DNA of 63,620 nt, from positions 1-63,620 of the forward strand of contig JALNQF010000240.1 of NCBI GenBank assembly GCA_028456385.1. The letters run 5' to 3'. The DNA is from Ophiosphaerella korrae. Lineage: Eukaryota; Ascomycota; Dothideomycetes; Pleosporales; Phaeosphaeriaceae. Of this stretch, positions 14,001-27,128 are shown in pieces; position 1 is the stretch's first letter; every line of letters begins with the position of its first letter. Below the pieces are notes generated by a model that saw only the letters and a program-made list of their open reading frames with translations, was not told where the DNA came from and did not search any database. A program made the position numbers and the translations under genes.

Positions 14001-14623
14001 ATCTCCCTACTATAACTATATATTACTATATCTATTATTAAAATACTAGAAACTTTATATTCTTAGGATTACGTATTTTCTAGTCTTTGTACGCTTCCTC
14101 TATACTTATAACTAGTAAGTATTTCTAAATAAACTACTAATAATTATTTTATTCTACTATATCTATTATAGTATAGCTATTATAGCTTCTATTAATTTAG
14201 GCGTACTCTATATCTTTTATTTTAACTTATTCTTTATTACTTCTTAGAGTTTTAGAAGTAACTTTATTAGTCTCTTTAAGCTATTCTTATACTCTTTCTT
14301 TTATTACTACTACTCTATTCTTCTATTAGAACTATCTTACTCTCTACTTTCTAGAAAAGTATATATAGTAGTCGTCTTTATAATAAAAGGTCTAGTAAAG
14401 TATTACGTATTATAGTTCTTTACTTACTACTACTTTCTCTTAAAGCTTAGTTTGTATTTTAGGTACTTCTTTCTTGTCCTTAATTATTTTTAAACTAGGC
14501 TTCTTTTTCTATCTTAGGGTTATTACTTCTATAGCCTTCTATAAAGTATCCTAGTTTTTTATATTTATAGTATACTATATCTTTCTTTTTTAATTAGTAA
14601 TCTTTTATATAGTAGCTTTTCTT
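11021..14623 (-). mobile_element. Ty3/gypsy chromovirus C, reverse orientation, internal fragment
   Basis: The fragment holds, on the minus strand, the C-terminal part of gag (near 14620), protease (about 13450-13140), RT (about 13000-12200, active site YLDN near 12530-12542), RNase H and the start of integrase (11021-11225). Both ends are abrupt. The left end abuts the LTR of B and the right end abuts the LTR of D, at the gag zinc-knuckle region. A separate LTR (11226-11684) sits within it. The coding region is closely related to B, D and E and carries the same RIP damage. Confidence 0.8.
11226..11684 (+). repeat. Solo LTR (type II) with target-site duplication TTGTT
   Basis: This is a 459-bp LTR with intact ends, TGTTACAAG and CCTGTTACA. 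It is flanked by TTGTT at 11221-11225 and 11685-11689. Removing it restores the contiguous integrase/RNase H region of element C as seen at the same place in B. No internal sequence remains, so it is a solo LTR left by LTR-LTR recombination. It keeps more CpG, CCC and TG/CA steps than the surrounding DNA (for example GTCCCGACTTAG and GGACGAGCAGGG). It therefore seems much less RIP-mutated than its host. Confidence 0.9.
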
Positions 14624-15051
14624 TATTATAAGTATAATAAGAGAAATCGAGATAGAACTAATTAGTCCTAACTTAAGTACTAATAAAGTATAGGATAAGT
14701 AGAGTAATAACCTTAATTAGGAAACAAACTACAACCTAGATACGTAATACAAAGTAATCTATAATAACTTACAATATATTAAGTATAATCTATAATTACG
14801 TATAATAGATTAAGGTAATCTATAGGTTACACAAATAGATTAATAGAAGTATATAGTTAATAGTAATACACCTTATTAGGAGGGTATTAGTAATCTAATC
14901 TCTAACTAAGAACGATAATACTTAACATCGTAAGAATCTTCTATTATTTATAGTTATTGCTAGATTACAATATAGGCTTTTATTATTAACTTTTAATCTA
15001 CTAATACTATAATAATAGCTACTTGTAGTTAATAATAGGTAGCCTATTACA
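14624..15051 (+). repeat. 5' LTR of element D (type II LTR)
   Basis: The LTR is 428 bp, starting TATTATAAGTATAATAAG (compare TGTTACAAGTGTAACAAG in the better-preserved solo LTR) and ending CCTATTACA. It contains the type II subrepeats with AATCTATAATTACG around 14755-14830. It interrupts the gag region of element C. Confidence 0.8.
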
Positions 15052-18000
15052 CTATACTAATTTAGTTATTAGAAGAAGTAAAGCGTAAGTAGTATATAGT
15101 CTAAGCTAATATAATAGTAGAAAGCTTAACTAAGAAAGGAGGTAAAGTACCTCTAAGTAGTTACAAGTTAGATAGAACTAACTAGGTTGTAGTTAAGATA
15201 CACTTAAATAACCTAATTACTAAGAAAGGGGATATTTAAACAATAATTAATACTCTAGAAACGTAGAATAAAGAACTATAAGACTATATTAACTAAAATA
15301 AAGCCTAGATTAAAGCTATTATATAGAGATAGAACATAATAGAACAAGATACCTAAAGACTAGAGATAAGCGCGATAAAGAAACTACCTAAGATACTAGT
15401 ACTTAAGAAATTTTATAGAACGAGAGAGAAACTAAGACCCTTTATAGTATTAGTACAACTTTAAATTAATATACAAGTACTACACTTTAACGCTAAAGAA
15501 AAGAAAGTAATATATATTAGAATACATCTTAAGGAAGATATAATAAGATAGTTTAAACCCTACTAGATAGGCTATATAATATATACTCTTAGAATATAGA
15601 AAGATTAAATAAGAGCTATCTTTAGAAGCTACAAATACTTTATAAAACGAACAAGAGTAGTATTTAGAGATATAGATATTACCTAGTAGGCTAAATAAAA
15701 GCTTAAGAAGCTTATACAATATAAGACTATTCCTAAATATATATTATAGTTTAAATAACTATTATAAAATATAGAATAGAATAAGCTATCCTTTATATTA
15801 TAATTTAAACAAGGACTAAAAATAAAAATTCGCTACAATATAATCTATATAGAAAAGCTAAGAATACTAGAAGCTCTAAAGTAATAAGTAATATAAATTA
15901 ACAACAACCTTTAAGAATAGAAAGAAAATAAGTATAGAGGGTAATCTAAAAATAACAACGCTAGAGACTCTATAGTCCTTAACGCAAATAAGGATAGAAA
16001 GAAAAAGAAGAATAAAGACTTTACGTACTTTAACTATAGTAAGAAAGGCTACTACGTAAAAGATTATTAGTTAAAAAAAAAAGACATAGTATAGTATAAA
16101 TATAGAAAACTAGGATACTTTGTAAAGAACTATAGAAGTAAAGATCCTAAGAGAGAGAAAGAAACTTAGTTAAAAACAACTAAAAACAAGAAGGAAGCAC
16201 CTAAAGTATAGGCTAAACTATAAGAAAAAGTAGTAGTAACTAGAAATATATAGTATATAATACTAAACTAGACCTTTTGTTATAATAATAACTACTATAT
16301 ATATCTTTCTAGTAAACAAGGAGTAGGATAGTTTTTATAAAAAAATAGAGTAGTAGTAATAAAAGAAAGAACTTTAGTATAGCTTAAAAAAATAACACGT
16401 ATAATAGACCTACTAATAGAAGACTTAGAAAGAGAAGAGCCCTAAACCCTATCGATCTACGCTAAAAGATAGGTAGAGGATAAAGAGACTACTATAGTTA
16501 CCTCTAAAGGATACTAAGGAGACAAGAAATAAGTTAATATAAGAGGTATAGAATACGCCTAGTTAAATATATATAGTTTCGATAGCTATATAATAATAGA
16601 TATAGTAGAATAAAACTAAGAATAGTAGTTTATTTAAAATTACTTACTAGTTATAAGTATAGAGGAAGCGTACAAAGACTAGAAAGAACGTAATCCTAGA
16701 GAAATAAGGTTTATAATACTCTAAAAATAAATAAAGTAATATATAGTAGTAGAAAGAAGAATACCTATATAAAGAGAGTAGTAGTACCTTATAAAGAGAA
16801 CGTAATAGATTAACAAAGCCTATACACTATATATACTAGTAGTATACTATATTCTAGTAATAATAAGACTAGGTATAGATAGATACTAAGTAGGGGACAA
16901 TAAGAGAGTAAACCTAGAGTATCTAGTATATTTAGAAATAGCATAGATATTATACCTAAATACAAATTACTATATATATAAAGAATTGAAAGTAAGAAAC
17001 TACGTAAAGCTAATACAAGAAAAAGGATATAACTACACAAAAGCAATTTTAAAGAAAGATATCTAAGGTTAGGAAATAATTAAGATACCTAACGAAGAGT
17101 ATATAGTAATTAGACTAAGACTAAAACTATCTAAAGAATATATATAAAGAAGACTATAGTATAAATACAAATATAATAAATATCTAAAGTATAAGAATTA
17201 TAAATATAAAGTAAGGTAATAGCCTTAAATAAATAGATAATTTAAAGTATAACCTAAGTAAGAAAAGCTAAAAAATATAATAGGCCTATACGTTACAAAA
17301 GAAAGTATATACTAAGGAAAAAAAGTATAAATTATAATTAATAGTAGAGCTATAAAGAACTACATATTAAAGAAGGTTATAAAAAAGTAAGAAATAAAGT
17401 ATACTATAAAAAGGTACCCTTAATAACTAAGTATAATTAAAGGTAGACTATTCTAGAAAGCTATAGAGTTTAAAATAGTACCCTCTATACTAGAACTAGA
17501 AAGATTAGAAATTAGAAATATAGTTATAGATATAATAATAATTAATAATAAATAAGATATAATACTAGGTATACTATAGTTATAGATAACTAACCTAAGA
17601 ATTAACTAGAGAATAGGAAAAATTACCTACTCTAAACAAGATATATTAAAAGCTAACAAAAGTAATTACAAAGGAGAATTCCTAGAAGAATATAAGAAAT
17701 AAGAAAATCTACTTACTAAACCTAAAAACTATACCTTAGAATATTAGCTATAGGACTTAGTAATAGGACTAGAGGAAAGAAAAGACATAAAATAGAGCCT
17801 AGTCTTTAAGAAAATAGAAGAAGAATCTAAGATTAAACAAGTATTTATATAAAACGTAATAAAGAAAAAATAGATATAAGAATCTAAATTTTTAGTAGTA
17901 TATAGATATATATTTATAGATAAAAAAGAAATAAATTATAAATAACTCTATATAGACTTTAGAAAAACAAACGTAATTATAAATAAGAACTAATACCCTT

Positions 18001-20187
18001 TACTATATATAGATAAGATATAAGATAAGCTATAAAAAGCTTAAATTTTTATAAAACAAGATACCTAAAACACCTACTATTAGATTAGAATTAAAAAAGA
18101 AGATAAGTAGTAAACTATATTTAGAACGTAGTATAAAGTATTTAAATACTTAGTTATATAATTTAGATTAATAAACGTACTAGTAGCGTTTTAAAAAAGA
18201 ATTAATATAGTCTTAAAAGAGTATTTAAATATATTTATATTTATATACTTAGACAATATCTTTATATTCTTAGAAATAGAGGAAGAATATATATAATACG
18301 TATATAAGGTACTAGAAAAGCTAGTAGAAAGTAAATTATTGTTTAAGATAAAGAAATATAAGTTCTATATAAAGGAAATAGACTTTCTTAGATTTATTAT
18401 AGAACTAGGAAAAATAAGAATTAACTTAAACAAGATTAAAGCAATCTAGGAATAGCTAACACCTAAAAATTTACAAGAAGTTTAATAATTTTATAGGCTA
18501 GTAAACTTTTATAAAAAGTTAATAGTAAGATAGTTAGAACTAATAGAACTACTAATAAAACTTATAAAGAAAGATACGCTATTTAAATAGACTAAGGAAT
18601 ATAATAAAGTATTTACTTAGGTAAATTAAAAGTTAAAAGAAAACCTAGTAATTAGAATATATAACCTAGACCTACTAGTAATAGTAAAAATAGACGCATC
18701 TAATTTAGTTTATAGGATAGTACTAAAACAAGAAGACTAAGATATAAAGTAAGAATACTTAGTTAAATATTTTTCTAAGAAAATAAAGCTAGTAGAGCTT
18801 AACTACTTAATTTATAATAAAGAAATACTAGTAATCTAGAAAGTATTTTAGTAATAGAGAGTATACCTATAAAAAGTAAAATATTAAATAAAGGTCTATA
18901 TAGACAATAAGAATCTTATAAGATTTATAATAAATAAAGACTTATTATAATACTATATAAGATAGTAAGAATACTTATTAATATTTAACTTAGAAATTAT
19001 ATATATAAAAGATAAAGACAACTAGTTTATAGATACTTTAAGTTAGAAACTAGAATTATAAGAAGAAATAAACCCTACTAGTATTGTTCTAGTTAAGAAC
19101 AAAGATAGATATTTAACTTTAAATATACCTAAAATAGCTATAATATTTAAGAGAAAGAGTAGTAAGCTAAATAAATAGATTAAGAAGGAAATAGAAAAAG
19201 CTTTTAAAGAAATAGAAAAACTTAAAATCTAAGAAGGATTTATAAAAGTATATAGAAGAATATATATTCGAAATAGGATATAGTAAAAGTTTATATAATA
19301 ATTCTATAAACTACTAGTATATAGATATTAAAGTATTAATAAACTACTAGATAGATTACTTTAAGATTACTATATCCTAAAAGTAAGATAATTAGTAATA
19401 GAAGTACTATAAAACTATATAGAATTTTATAGAAATAAGTATAGTAGATATATACTATATAGAATATTATAACTAGTTAAGATACTAGAATAACTATAGA
19501 GAGTTATTATAATAGACTTTATTATAAAGTTACTTAAGTTAATAGACTTAATATTAGGAGTTAAATATAATAGAATCTTAATAATAGTAGATAAGCTTAT
19601 AAAGTACTTATACTTTAGACTATATAAAGTAAAAAGTAGAATAGAGGTTACTATATACTAAGTTCTAGGAATAGTAGTTAGCTAATATAGTATCTTAGAT
19701 AAAATTATTATAGATAGAGATATAAGGTTTATATTAAAACTATAAGGAATAATAATACTATTATTAGGAATTAAATATTAAATAATAATAGTATACTATC
19801 TATAAATAGATAAATAATTAGAACGTATAAATTAGATAGTAGAATAGTACTTAAGATACTATTATAACTAGAACTAGAACAATTAAGTATAACTACTACT
19901 TATAGTACAACTAGTATATAATAGCGCAAAGAATATAATAATAAAAGTATTACTTTTTTTCGCGAACTATAGATTTAAGCCTAATATATACTAAATACTA
20001 AGATTTAAAGTATCTTAGTCTCTAAGAAGAGAAAACTTTACAAATAAACTAAAAGAAATATATATCTAACTATAATAAGATATTAAATTCCTATAGAATT
20101 AAATAGTAAAGTACTATAATAAAAAATATTAAGAAGGACCCTAATTTAGAGAGAGAGAAAAAGTATAGTTAGTATAAAGATTATATA
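14624..20187 (+). mobile_element. Ty3/gypsy chromovirus D, 5' LTR to integrase
   Basis: The element begins with an LTR (14624-15051). It continues with gag (about 15100-16250, two zinc-knuckle relics at about 16018-16145), protease (about 17320-17600), RT (about 17880-18450, YLDN at about 18244-18260), RNase H (about 18680-18990) and integrase (about 19100-20180). It ends abruptly near 20187 after the ERLNL-type integrase tail and runs directly into the integrase tail of E on the other strand. No chromodomain or 3' LTR is present. Cys-to-Tyr and Gln-to-stop changes run throughout. Confidence 0.85.
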
Positions 20188-23100
20188 GTCTAATTTTAAG
20201 CTTATTCTTTTACTCTTAATATTTCTTTATACTAACTATACTTTTTCTCTCTTTCTAAATTAAGGTCTCTTTTAGTACTTTACTATTTAATCTTATAGTA
20301 ATTCTATATCTTATTATAGTTAATTATATATCTCCTTAAGTCTATTTATAAAGTTTTCTCTTCTTAGAAACTAAGATACTTAAAATCTTAGTATCTAGTA
20401 TATATTAGGGTTAAATCTATAATTTATAAAGAAGAGTAATACTCTTATTACTATATTCTTTACGCTATTATATACTAACTCTACTATAGGTAATAATTAT
20501 ACCTAATTATTCTAATTATAGTTAAGGTAATATTATAAGTACTATTCTACTATTTAGTTTATATATTCTAATTATTTATCTATCTATAAGTAGTATGCTA
20601 TTAATATTATATACTAGACTCCTAATAATACTACTATTATTTTATATAATTTTAATATAAATCTTATATCTCTATCTATAATAATTTTATCTAGAATACT
20701 ATACTAGCTAATTACTATTCCTAAGACCTAATTTATAGTAACTTCTATTCTACTTTTTTCTTTATAAAGTCTAAAGTATAAATACTTTATAAGTTTATTT
20801 ACTATTATTAGGATTTTATTGTATTTAATTCCTAATATTAGGTCTTTTAACTTAAGTAGTTACGTAATAAAGTCTATTATAATAACTCCTTATAGTTATT
20901 CTAGTACTTTAACTAGTTATAGTATTCTATATAGTATATATCTATTGTATTTATTTTTATAGTATTCTATATAGTCTTGTAGTACTTCTATTACTAATTA
21001 TCTTACTTTTAGAATATAGTAGTCTCTTAAAAGCTTATCTAGGGTTTTATTTATACCTTAGTATCTATATACTAGTAGTTTATAAAACTATTATATAAAC
21101 TCTCTCTATATTTTACTTAGTATATACGTTCTTCTATATACTTTTATAAGTCCTTCTTAGATCTTAAGTTTTTCTATTTCTTTATAGGCTTTTTTTATTT
21201 CTTTCTAAATCTATTTATCTAGCTTACTACTCTTTCTTTTAAGTGTTATAGCTATCTTAAGTATATTTAGGAAAAAATATATATTTTTATTCTTAACTAA
21301 AACTATACTAGTAGTATTTACTTCTTCTTATAAATCTAGTCTTCTACTTAGAGTGTCTATAAATTAATTATCTTTACCCTTAGTATATATAATCTCTAGA
21401 TTAAATATTAATAAGAATTCCTACTATCTTATATAGTATTATAATAAGTCTTTATTTATTATAAATCTTATAAAATTGTTATAGTCTATATAGACTTTTA
21501 TTTAGTAGTTTACTCTTTATAAGTATACTCTCTATTACTTAAATACTTTATAGATTACTAGTATTTCTTTATTATAAATTAAGTAGTTAAGCTCTACTAG
21601 CTTTATCTTTTTAGAGAAGTATTTAACTAAATATACTTGTTTTATTTCTAGGTCTTCTTATATTAGTACTATTCTATAGACTAAATTAGATATATCTATC
21701 TTTACTATTATAAGTAGATCTAGGTTATATATCCTAATAACTAGGTTTTCTATAAATCTCTACTTAATTTAACTAAGTACTTTGTTATATTCCTTAGTTT
21801 ATTTAAATAGTGTATCCTTCTTTATAAAGTTTATTAGTAGTTCTATTAATTTAGACTAGTCTACTATTAACTTTCTATAAAAGTTTACTAGTCTATAAAA
21901 TTATTATACTTCTTATAGGTTCCTAGGTATTAGCTATTCTTAGATTGCTTTTATCTTATTTAAGTTAATCCTAATTTTTCCTAGTTCTATAATAAATCTT
22001 AGGAAATCTATCTTCTTAGTATAGAATTTAAATTTTCTTATTTTAAGAAATAGCTTATTTTTTACTAACCTTTCTAGTACCTTGTATATATATTATACGT
22101 GTTCTTCTTCTATTTCTAAGAATATAAGGATATTATCTAAATATATAAATATAAATACGTCTAAGTATTCTCTTAGGACTATATTAATTCTTTCTTAGAA
22201 CGCTACTAGTGTATTTATTAATCTAAATAGTATAACTAAATATTTAAATAGTCTATATTATGTTCTAAATATAGTTTTCTATTTATCTCCTTTTTAATTC
22301 TAATCTAGTAGTAAGTATTTTAGATATCTAGTTTAGTAAAGATTTAAGCCTTTTATAATCTATTTTATATCTTATTAATATATAGTAAAAGGTATTAGTT
22401 CTTGTTAATAATTGCGTTTATCTTCCTAAAATCTACGCAAAGTTATTTATTATCTATTTCTTTTTTATCTACAAATATAAGTTTATATACTGTTAATAAT
22501 TTAGATTCTTGTATCTATTATTTCTTAATTACGTTCTAAATAAATACTTGTTTAATCTTAGAGTCTTCTTCTATCTTCTTGTATACTAGGCTCTATCCTA
22601 TATCTTTTTCTTCTTCTAGTTCTATTGCTAAGTCCTATAGTTAATATTCTAGAACGTAGTTATCTAGTTTAGTAAGTTACTTCTCTTATTTCTTATACTT
22701 TTTAAGGAATTATCCTTTGTATATAGTTATATTAGCTTTTAATATATCTTTTTTAGGGTAACTAATTTTCTTTATTCTCTAATTAATTCTTAGGTTAGTT
22801 ATTTATAACTATAGTATACCTAATATTATATCTTATTTGTTATTAATTATTGTTATATCTATAACTATATTCTTAATTTCTAGTCCTTCTAGTTTTAGTA
22901 TTATAGGCGTTGTTTTAAACCTAATAAGTTCTTAGAATAGTTTTCCTTTAATTATACTTAGTTGTTAAGAGTATCTTTTTATAGTATACTTTATTTCTTA
23001 TTTTTTTATAAACTTTTTTAATATATAGTTTTTTATAGCTCTACTATTAATTATTAGTTATACTTCTTTTTCTTAGTACGTTCCTTTCTTTGTAACGTGT

Positions 23101-23814
23101 AGGCCTAGTATACTTTCTAGCTTTTCTTACTTAGGTCTCTCTTTAAATTATTTATTTTTCTAGGGCTATTATCTTGTTTTACGTTTATAGTTCTTATATT
23201 TTATATATTTATTATATATATACTTATACTATAGCCTTCCTTTAATATTTTCTTGTAATAGTTTAGGTCCTAGTCTAATTAATATAAATTCTTTGTTAGG
23301 TATTTTAATTATTTCTTAACCTTTAATTTCTTTCTTTAGGATTACCCTAGTGTAGTTATATCCTTTTTCTCTTTTTAGCTATATATAATTTCGTGCTTTT
23401 ACTTCTCTATATAAGTAGTAGTTTGTATTTAGGTATAATGTCTATACTATCTCTAAATATACTAGATATTCTAGATCTATTCTTTTATCGTCCCCTACCT
23501 AGTAACTATCTATACTAAGTCTTGTTATTATTAGGATATAGTATACTACTAGTATACGTAGTGTATAGGCTTTATTAATCTATTATATTTTCTTATAAGG
23601 TATTACTACTCTCTTTATATAAGTATCCTTCCTACTATAACAATATATTATTTTATTTATTATTAGAATATTATAAACTTTATTAACTTAGGATTACGTT
23701 CTTTCTAGTCTTTATACGCTTCCTCTATACTTATAACTAGTAAGTATTTCTAAACAAACTTCTATTCCTTATTTTATTTTACTATATCTAATACTATACA
23801 GCTATTATACTATA

Positions 23815-25140
23815 CTAGGACTAAAGTTTAGCACGCTAAGCTTAACTTACTATGCACCTCTAAACTGCGCTACTACTTTAACCTACTACAACTATAGCTA
23901 CACCGCGCCGATTTAGATAAGAGATAGATAGAAATACTCGCAGAAAGCTAAATTTAAGTCTAGAAGAGCGTAATAGGATTATTAGGATAGTGTTAGCTAG
24001 TGTAGGGCACTCTAAAGTTACACGCTAGTTTAACTATATACTATTAGCTATTAGCTAGATTATAAAAAAATACTATAAAATAGGCAACGTTAAAGATAAA
24101 CCTTGTAGAAGCTATCTACCTATACTATTACTACGCTAGAAGAAGCTTATCTATTGTAAGGCTCGTGCCTAGCTAAAGATTAAGTACTTAGAGCTTACTA
24201 AAGCTACTATAGTTGTAGTAGTAGATAAGACTCCTTTAAAGCTACCTAGCTACAAGACATTATATTACTTTATTAGAAAACTTAGCCTTATTAAAAATCT
24301 ATACAAAAAGCGACTAAAACTTACGCCTATCTATACTTAGAAACACTAGTAGTTCTATTAATAGTATCGCTACTTTTAGTAGTACTTGCGTATACTTAAA
24401 TTCTTAGATAAGTACTCTCTTTAGAAGGGCTCTAGCTATAACTATAAGTAGTACTTTTAGTTCTTGTAGGAGAAATAGAAGCTAGAGATAATAACTAAAG
24501 TTAATATCTATTAGCGCCCTACCTAGATAGTATAGAGATCTATATAGCTAGATAAATAGAGTAGACTACGCTATAGTCTACTTGTTATTATAGAGAGAGA
24601 TAAGTATATACAATAACGTAGCTACTTAAGTAAAAGTTATATTAAAGCTCTTTATAAAGGCCTACTACCTAACTAGTAGTAGTCTTAGCTTTTTATATAA
24701 GATAATACGCGTATATATACTTTACGCGTAATAATAAGATAGTTAGCTTAATACTATATTATACCTATAACCTAGCTACTTTACTTACCTAACCTTAACC
24801 TAATTAAGTACCTCTAGTAGTATCTTAAGAAAATAATATATATACAATATCTATAATATAATAACTTCTTATAAGCTAAAGAAGAGTAAGAGAGCTTCTA
24901 TAGCACGTTAAAGGAGTACTAGTAGTATATACTAAGTATGCTTATACGTAAGCTTATCTTAAGTATACTAAGGAGGATTTAAGCTTGTAGGCGCGCGCGA
25001 GGCTAGTAGACTAAATATTGATTTAGTTTTCTTTAAATATATTAATAAAAACTAAGTTTCTATATAATTTTAGGTAGTAGGTAGTTGTAAACGATAAGGC
25101 GTTAATCTTGTGTTAGGCGCACGTGCTACGCTATACTAAA
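23815..25140 (+). mobile_element. Tc1-type DNA transposon (DD34E) inserted in element E
   Basis: Host sequence matching element B is interrupted around here, within about 10 bp on either side. The + strand frame near the 3' end shows the Tc1/mariner catalytic blocks. One is DNARIYT, with the second catalytic Asp at 24701. Another is LPNLNLIKYLQ at about 24785-24814, where the expected Glu reads Lys (24806-24808). The spacing of 34 residues fits Tc1 (DD34E). The transposase ends with a RRIQACR block near 24970-24990. Both ends share an AAGTTTAG motif in inverted orientation, but the terminal repeats are too degraded to place exactly. Missense and stop changes mean it is inactive. Confidence 0.8.
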
Positions 25141-26691
25141 CTTATATCTAGTTATTGTAGCTATATATATTTAACTAGGTATACTCTATATCCTTTACGT
25201 TAACTTATTTCTTGTCTCCTTATAGTTATTTAGAGGAGGCTATAGTAGTCTCTTTATCTAGTACTAGTTCTTTAGCCTAGATTAATAGTGTCTAGGGTTC
25301 TTCCCCTTCTAAGTCTTCTATTAGTAGGTCTATTATATAGGCTATTTCTTCTAGCTATACTTTTATTCTCTTTTCTTTTATTACTACTACTCTATACTTC
25401 TATAAGAACTATCTTACTCTTTATTTACTAGAAAGATATATATAGTAGTTATCTTTATAATAAAAGGTCTAGTAGAGTATTATATATTATATTTTTTTAC
25501 TCCTAGCTACTTTCTCCTAAGGTTTAGCCTATACTTTTAGTACTTCTTTTTTTCCTTTAGTTGTTTTTAACTATATTTCCTTATCTTTCTTAGAGTCTTT
25601 ACTTCTATAATCTTTTACAAAGTATCTTAGTTTCTTATATTTATAATATACTATATCCTTCTTCTATTTTAATTAATAGTTTTTTATATAGTAGCCTAGT
25701 TTACTATAATTAAAGTAAGTAAAGTCTTTTTTCTTTCTTTTCTTTTTATCCTTATTAGTATTAAGGACTATAAGGTCTCCTTTATTGTAGTTCTAGGTAG
25801 ATCCTCTATACTTATTCTTTTTCTATTCTTAGAGATTATTATTAATCTATATTACCTATTACTTTAGAGCTTCTAGTATTCTTAGCTTTTCTATATAAAT
25901 TATTTCGTATCGTATCTTTAAATTTAGTCCTCGTTTAAATTATAATACTAGAGATAGCTTATTCTATTCTATATTTTGTAATAGTTATTTAAATTATAAT
26001 ATATATTTAGGAATACTCTTGTTCTATATAAGCTTCTTAAGCCTTTCTTTAGCTTGTTAGGTAATATCTATATCTCTAAATACTACTCTTATTCGTTTTA
26101 TAAAGTATTTATAACTTCTAAAGATAGCTCTTATTTTATCTTTCTAGTTTATTTAAGTGTATGTTATATAATCTATCTAGTAAGGTTTAAACTATCTTAT
26201 TACATCTCCTTTAAGGTATATTCTAATATATATTACCTTCTTGTCTTCTCTATTAAAGTATAGTACTTATACGTTAATTTAAAGTTATACTAAAACTATA
26301 AAAGGGTTTAATACTTCCCTTATTTTATTAAACTTCTTACGTACTAGTATCTTTAGTAGTTTCTTTATTGCACTTATTTCTAGTCTTTAGGTAATTAATA
26401 CTACCTAGTTTTATCCTTTAATAATAGCTTTAATCTAGGCTTTATTTTACTTTGCGTTGTCTTAGAGTTCCTTGTTCTATATTTCTAAGGCGTCTATTAC
26501 TATCTTTATATCTTCTTTTTCTAAGATTAAGTTATTTAAGTAATCCTTAATTACTTTCTATATAGTGTTATCTAATTTATAACTACTTAGGAGTGCTTTA
26601 CTTTCTTTCTTAGTTAAACTTTCTACTATTGTATTAGCTTAGACTATATACTACTTACGCTTCGCTTCTTCTAATAACTAAATTAGTAAGG

Positions 26692-27128
26692 TATAATAGG
26701 TCGCCCTATTATTAACTATAGGTAGCCCTTCTAGTATATTAGTAGATTAGGAAGTAATAGTAAAAGCTTGTTTAGTAATCTATAATAACTATAAACAATA
26801 GTTAATTTATGTATATAATATTAAGTATTAGCGTTCTATAGTTAAAGGATTAAATTACTAATACTATCCTAATAATATATATTCTTAGTACTTTATAACT
26901 TTATATTTACTAAGATTGTAAATTTACAAATTTGTTACTTAATTACTTTATAACTTTGTATTTACTAAGATCGCGAATTTACGAATTTATTACGTATTTC
27001 TATTATAGTTAGTTTTCTAATTAAGTTTATTATCCTATAAGTTATTACCCTACTTATCCTATACTTTGTTAGTAACTAAGTTAGGAATAATTAGTTCTAT
27101 CTTGTTTTCTCTAGTTACTATTATAATA
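26692..27128 (-). repeat. 5' LTR of element E (type I LTR)
   Basis: On the + strand it starts TATAATAGG and ends CTATTATAATA, the reverse complement of a RIP-mutated TGTTATA...CCTATTACA LTR. It has two copies of the type I subrepeat containing ATTTACTAAGATYG (about 26907 and 26958). Confidence 0.8.

Larger units (their letters stand above)
20188..27128 (-). mobile_element. Ty3/gypsy chromovirus E, reverse orientation, interrupted by a Tc1 element
   Basis: On the minus strand, the 5' LTR is at 26692-27128, gag at about 26680-25600, protease at about 23050-22780, RT at about 22600-21800, RNase H at about 21600-21300, and integrase down to 20188. The internal part is split between about 23815 and 25140 by a Tc1-like DNA transposon. 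The integrase tail meets that of D in opposite orientation at about 20187/20188, so the chromodomain and 3' LTR of both are missing. RIP damage is as in the neighbours. Confidence 0.85.

Noticed and set aside
15480..15719. Open frame on the minus strand (79 codons)
   Set aside because: It lies antisense within the gag region of element D. It arises because RIP on the sense strand leaves the opposite frame open.
16810..17046. Open frame on the minus strand (78 codons)
   Set aside because: It is antisense to the gag-protease region of element D; low-complexity L/Y/S content from AT-rich DNA.
26054..26263. Open frame on the plus strand (69 codons)
   Set aside because: It is antisense to the gag of element E, the mirror image of the chance frame at 15480-15719.
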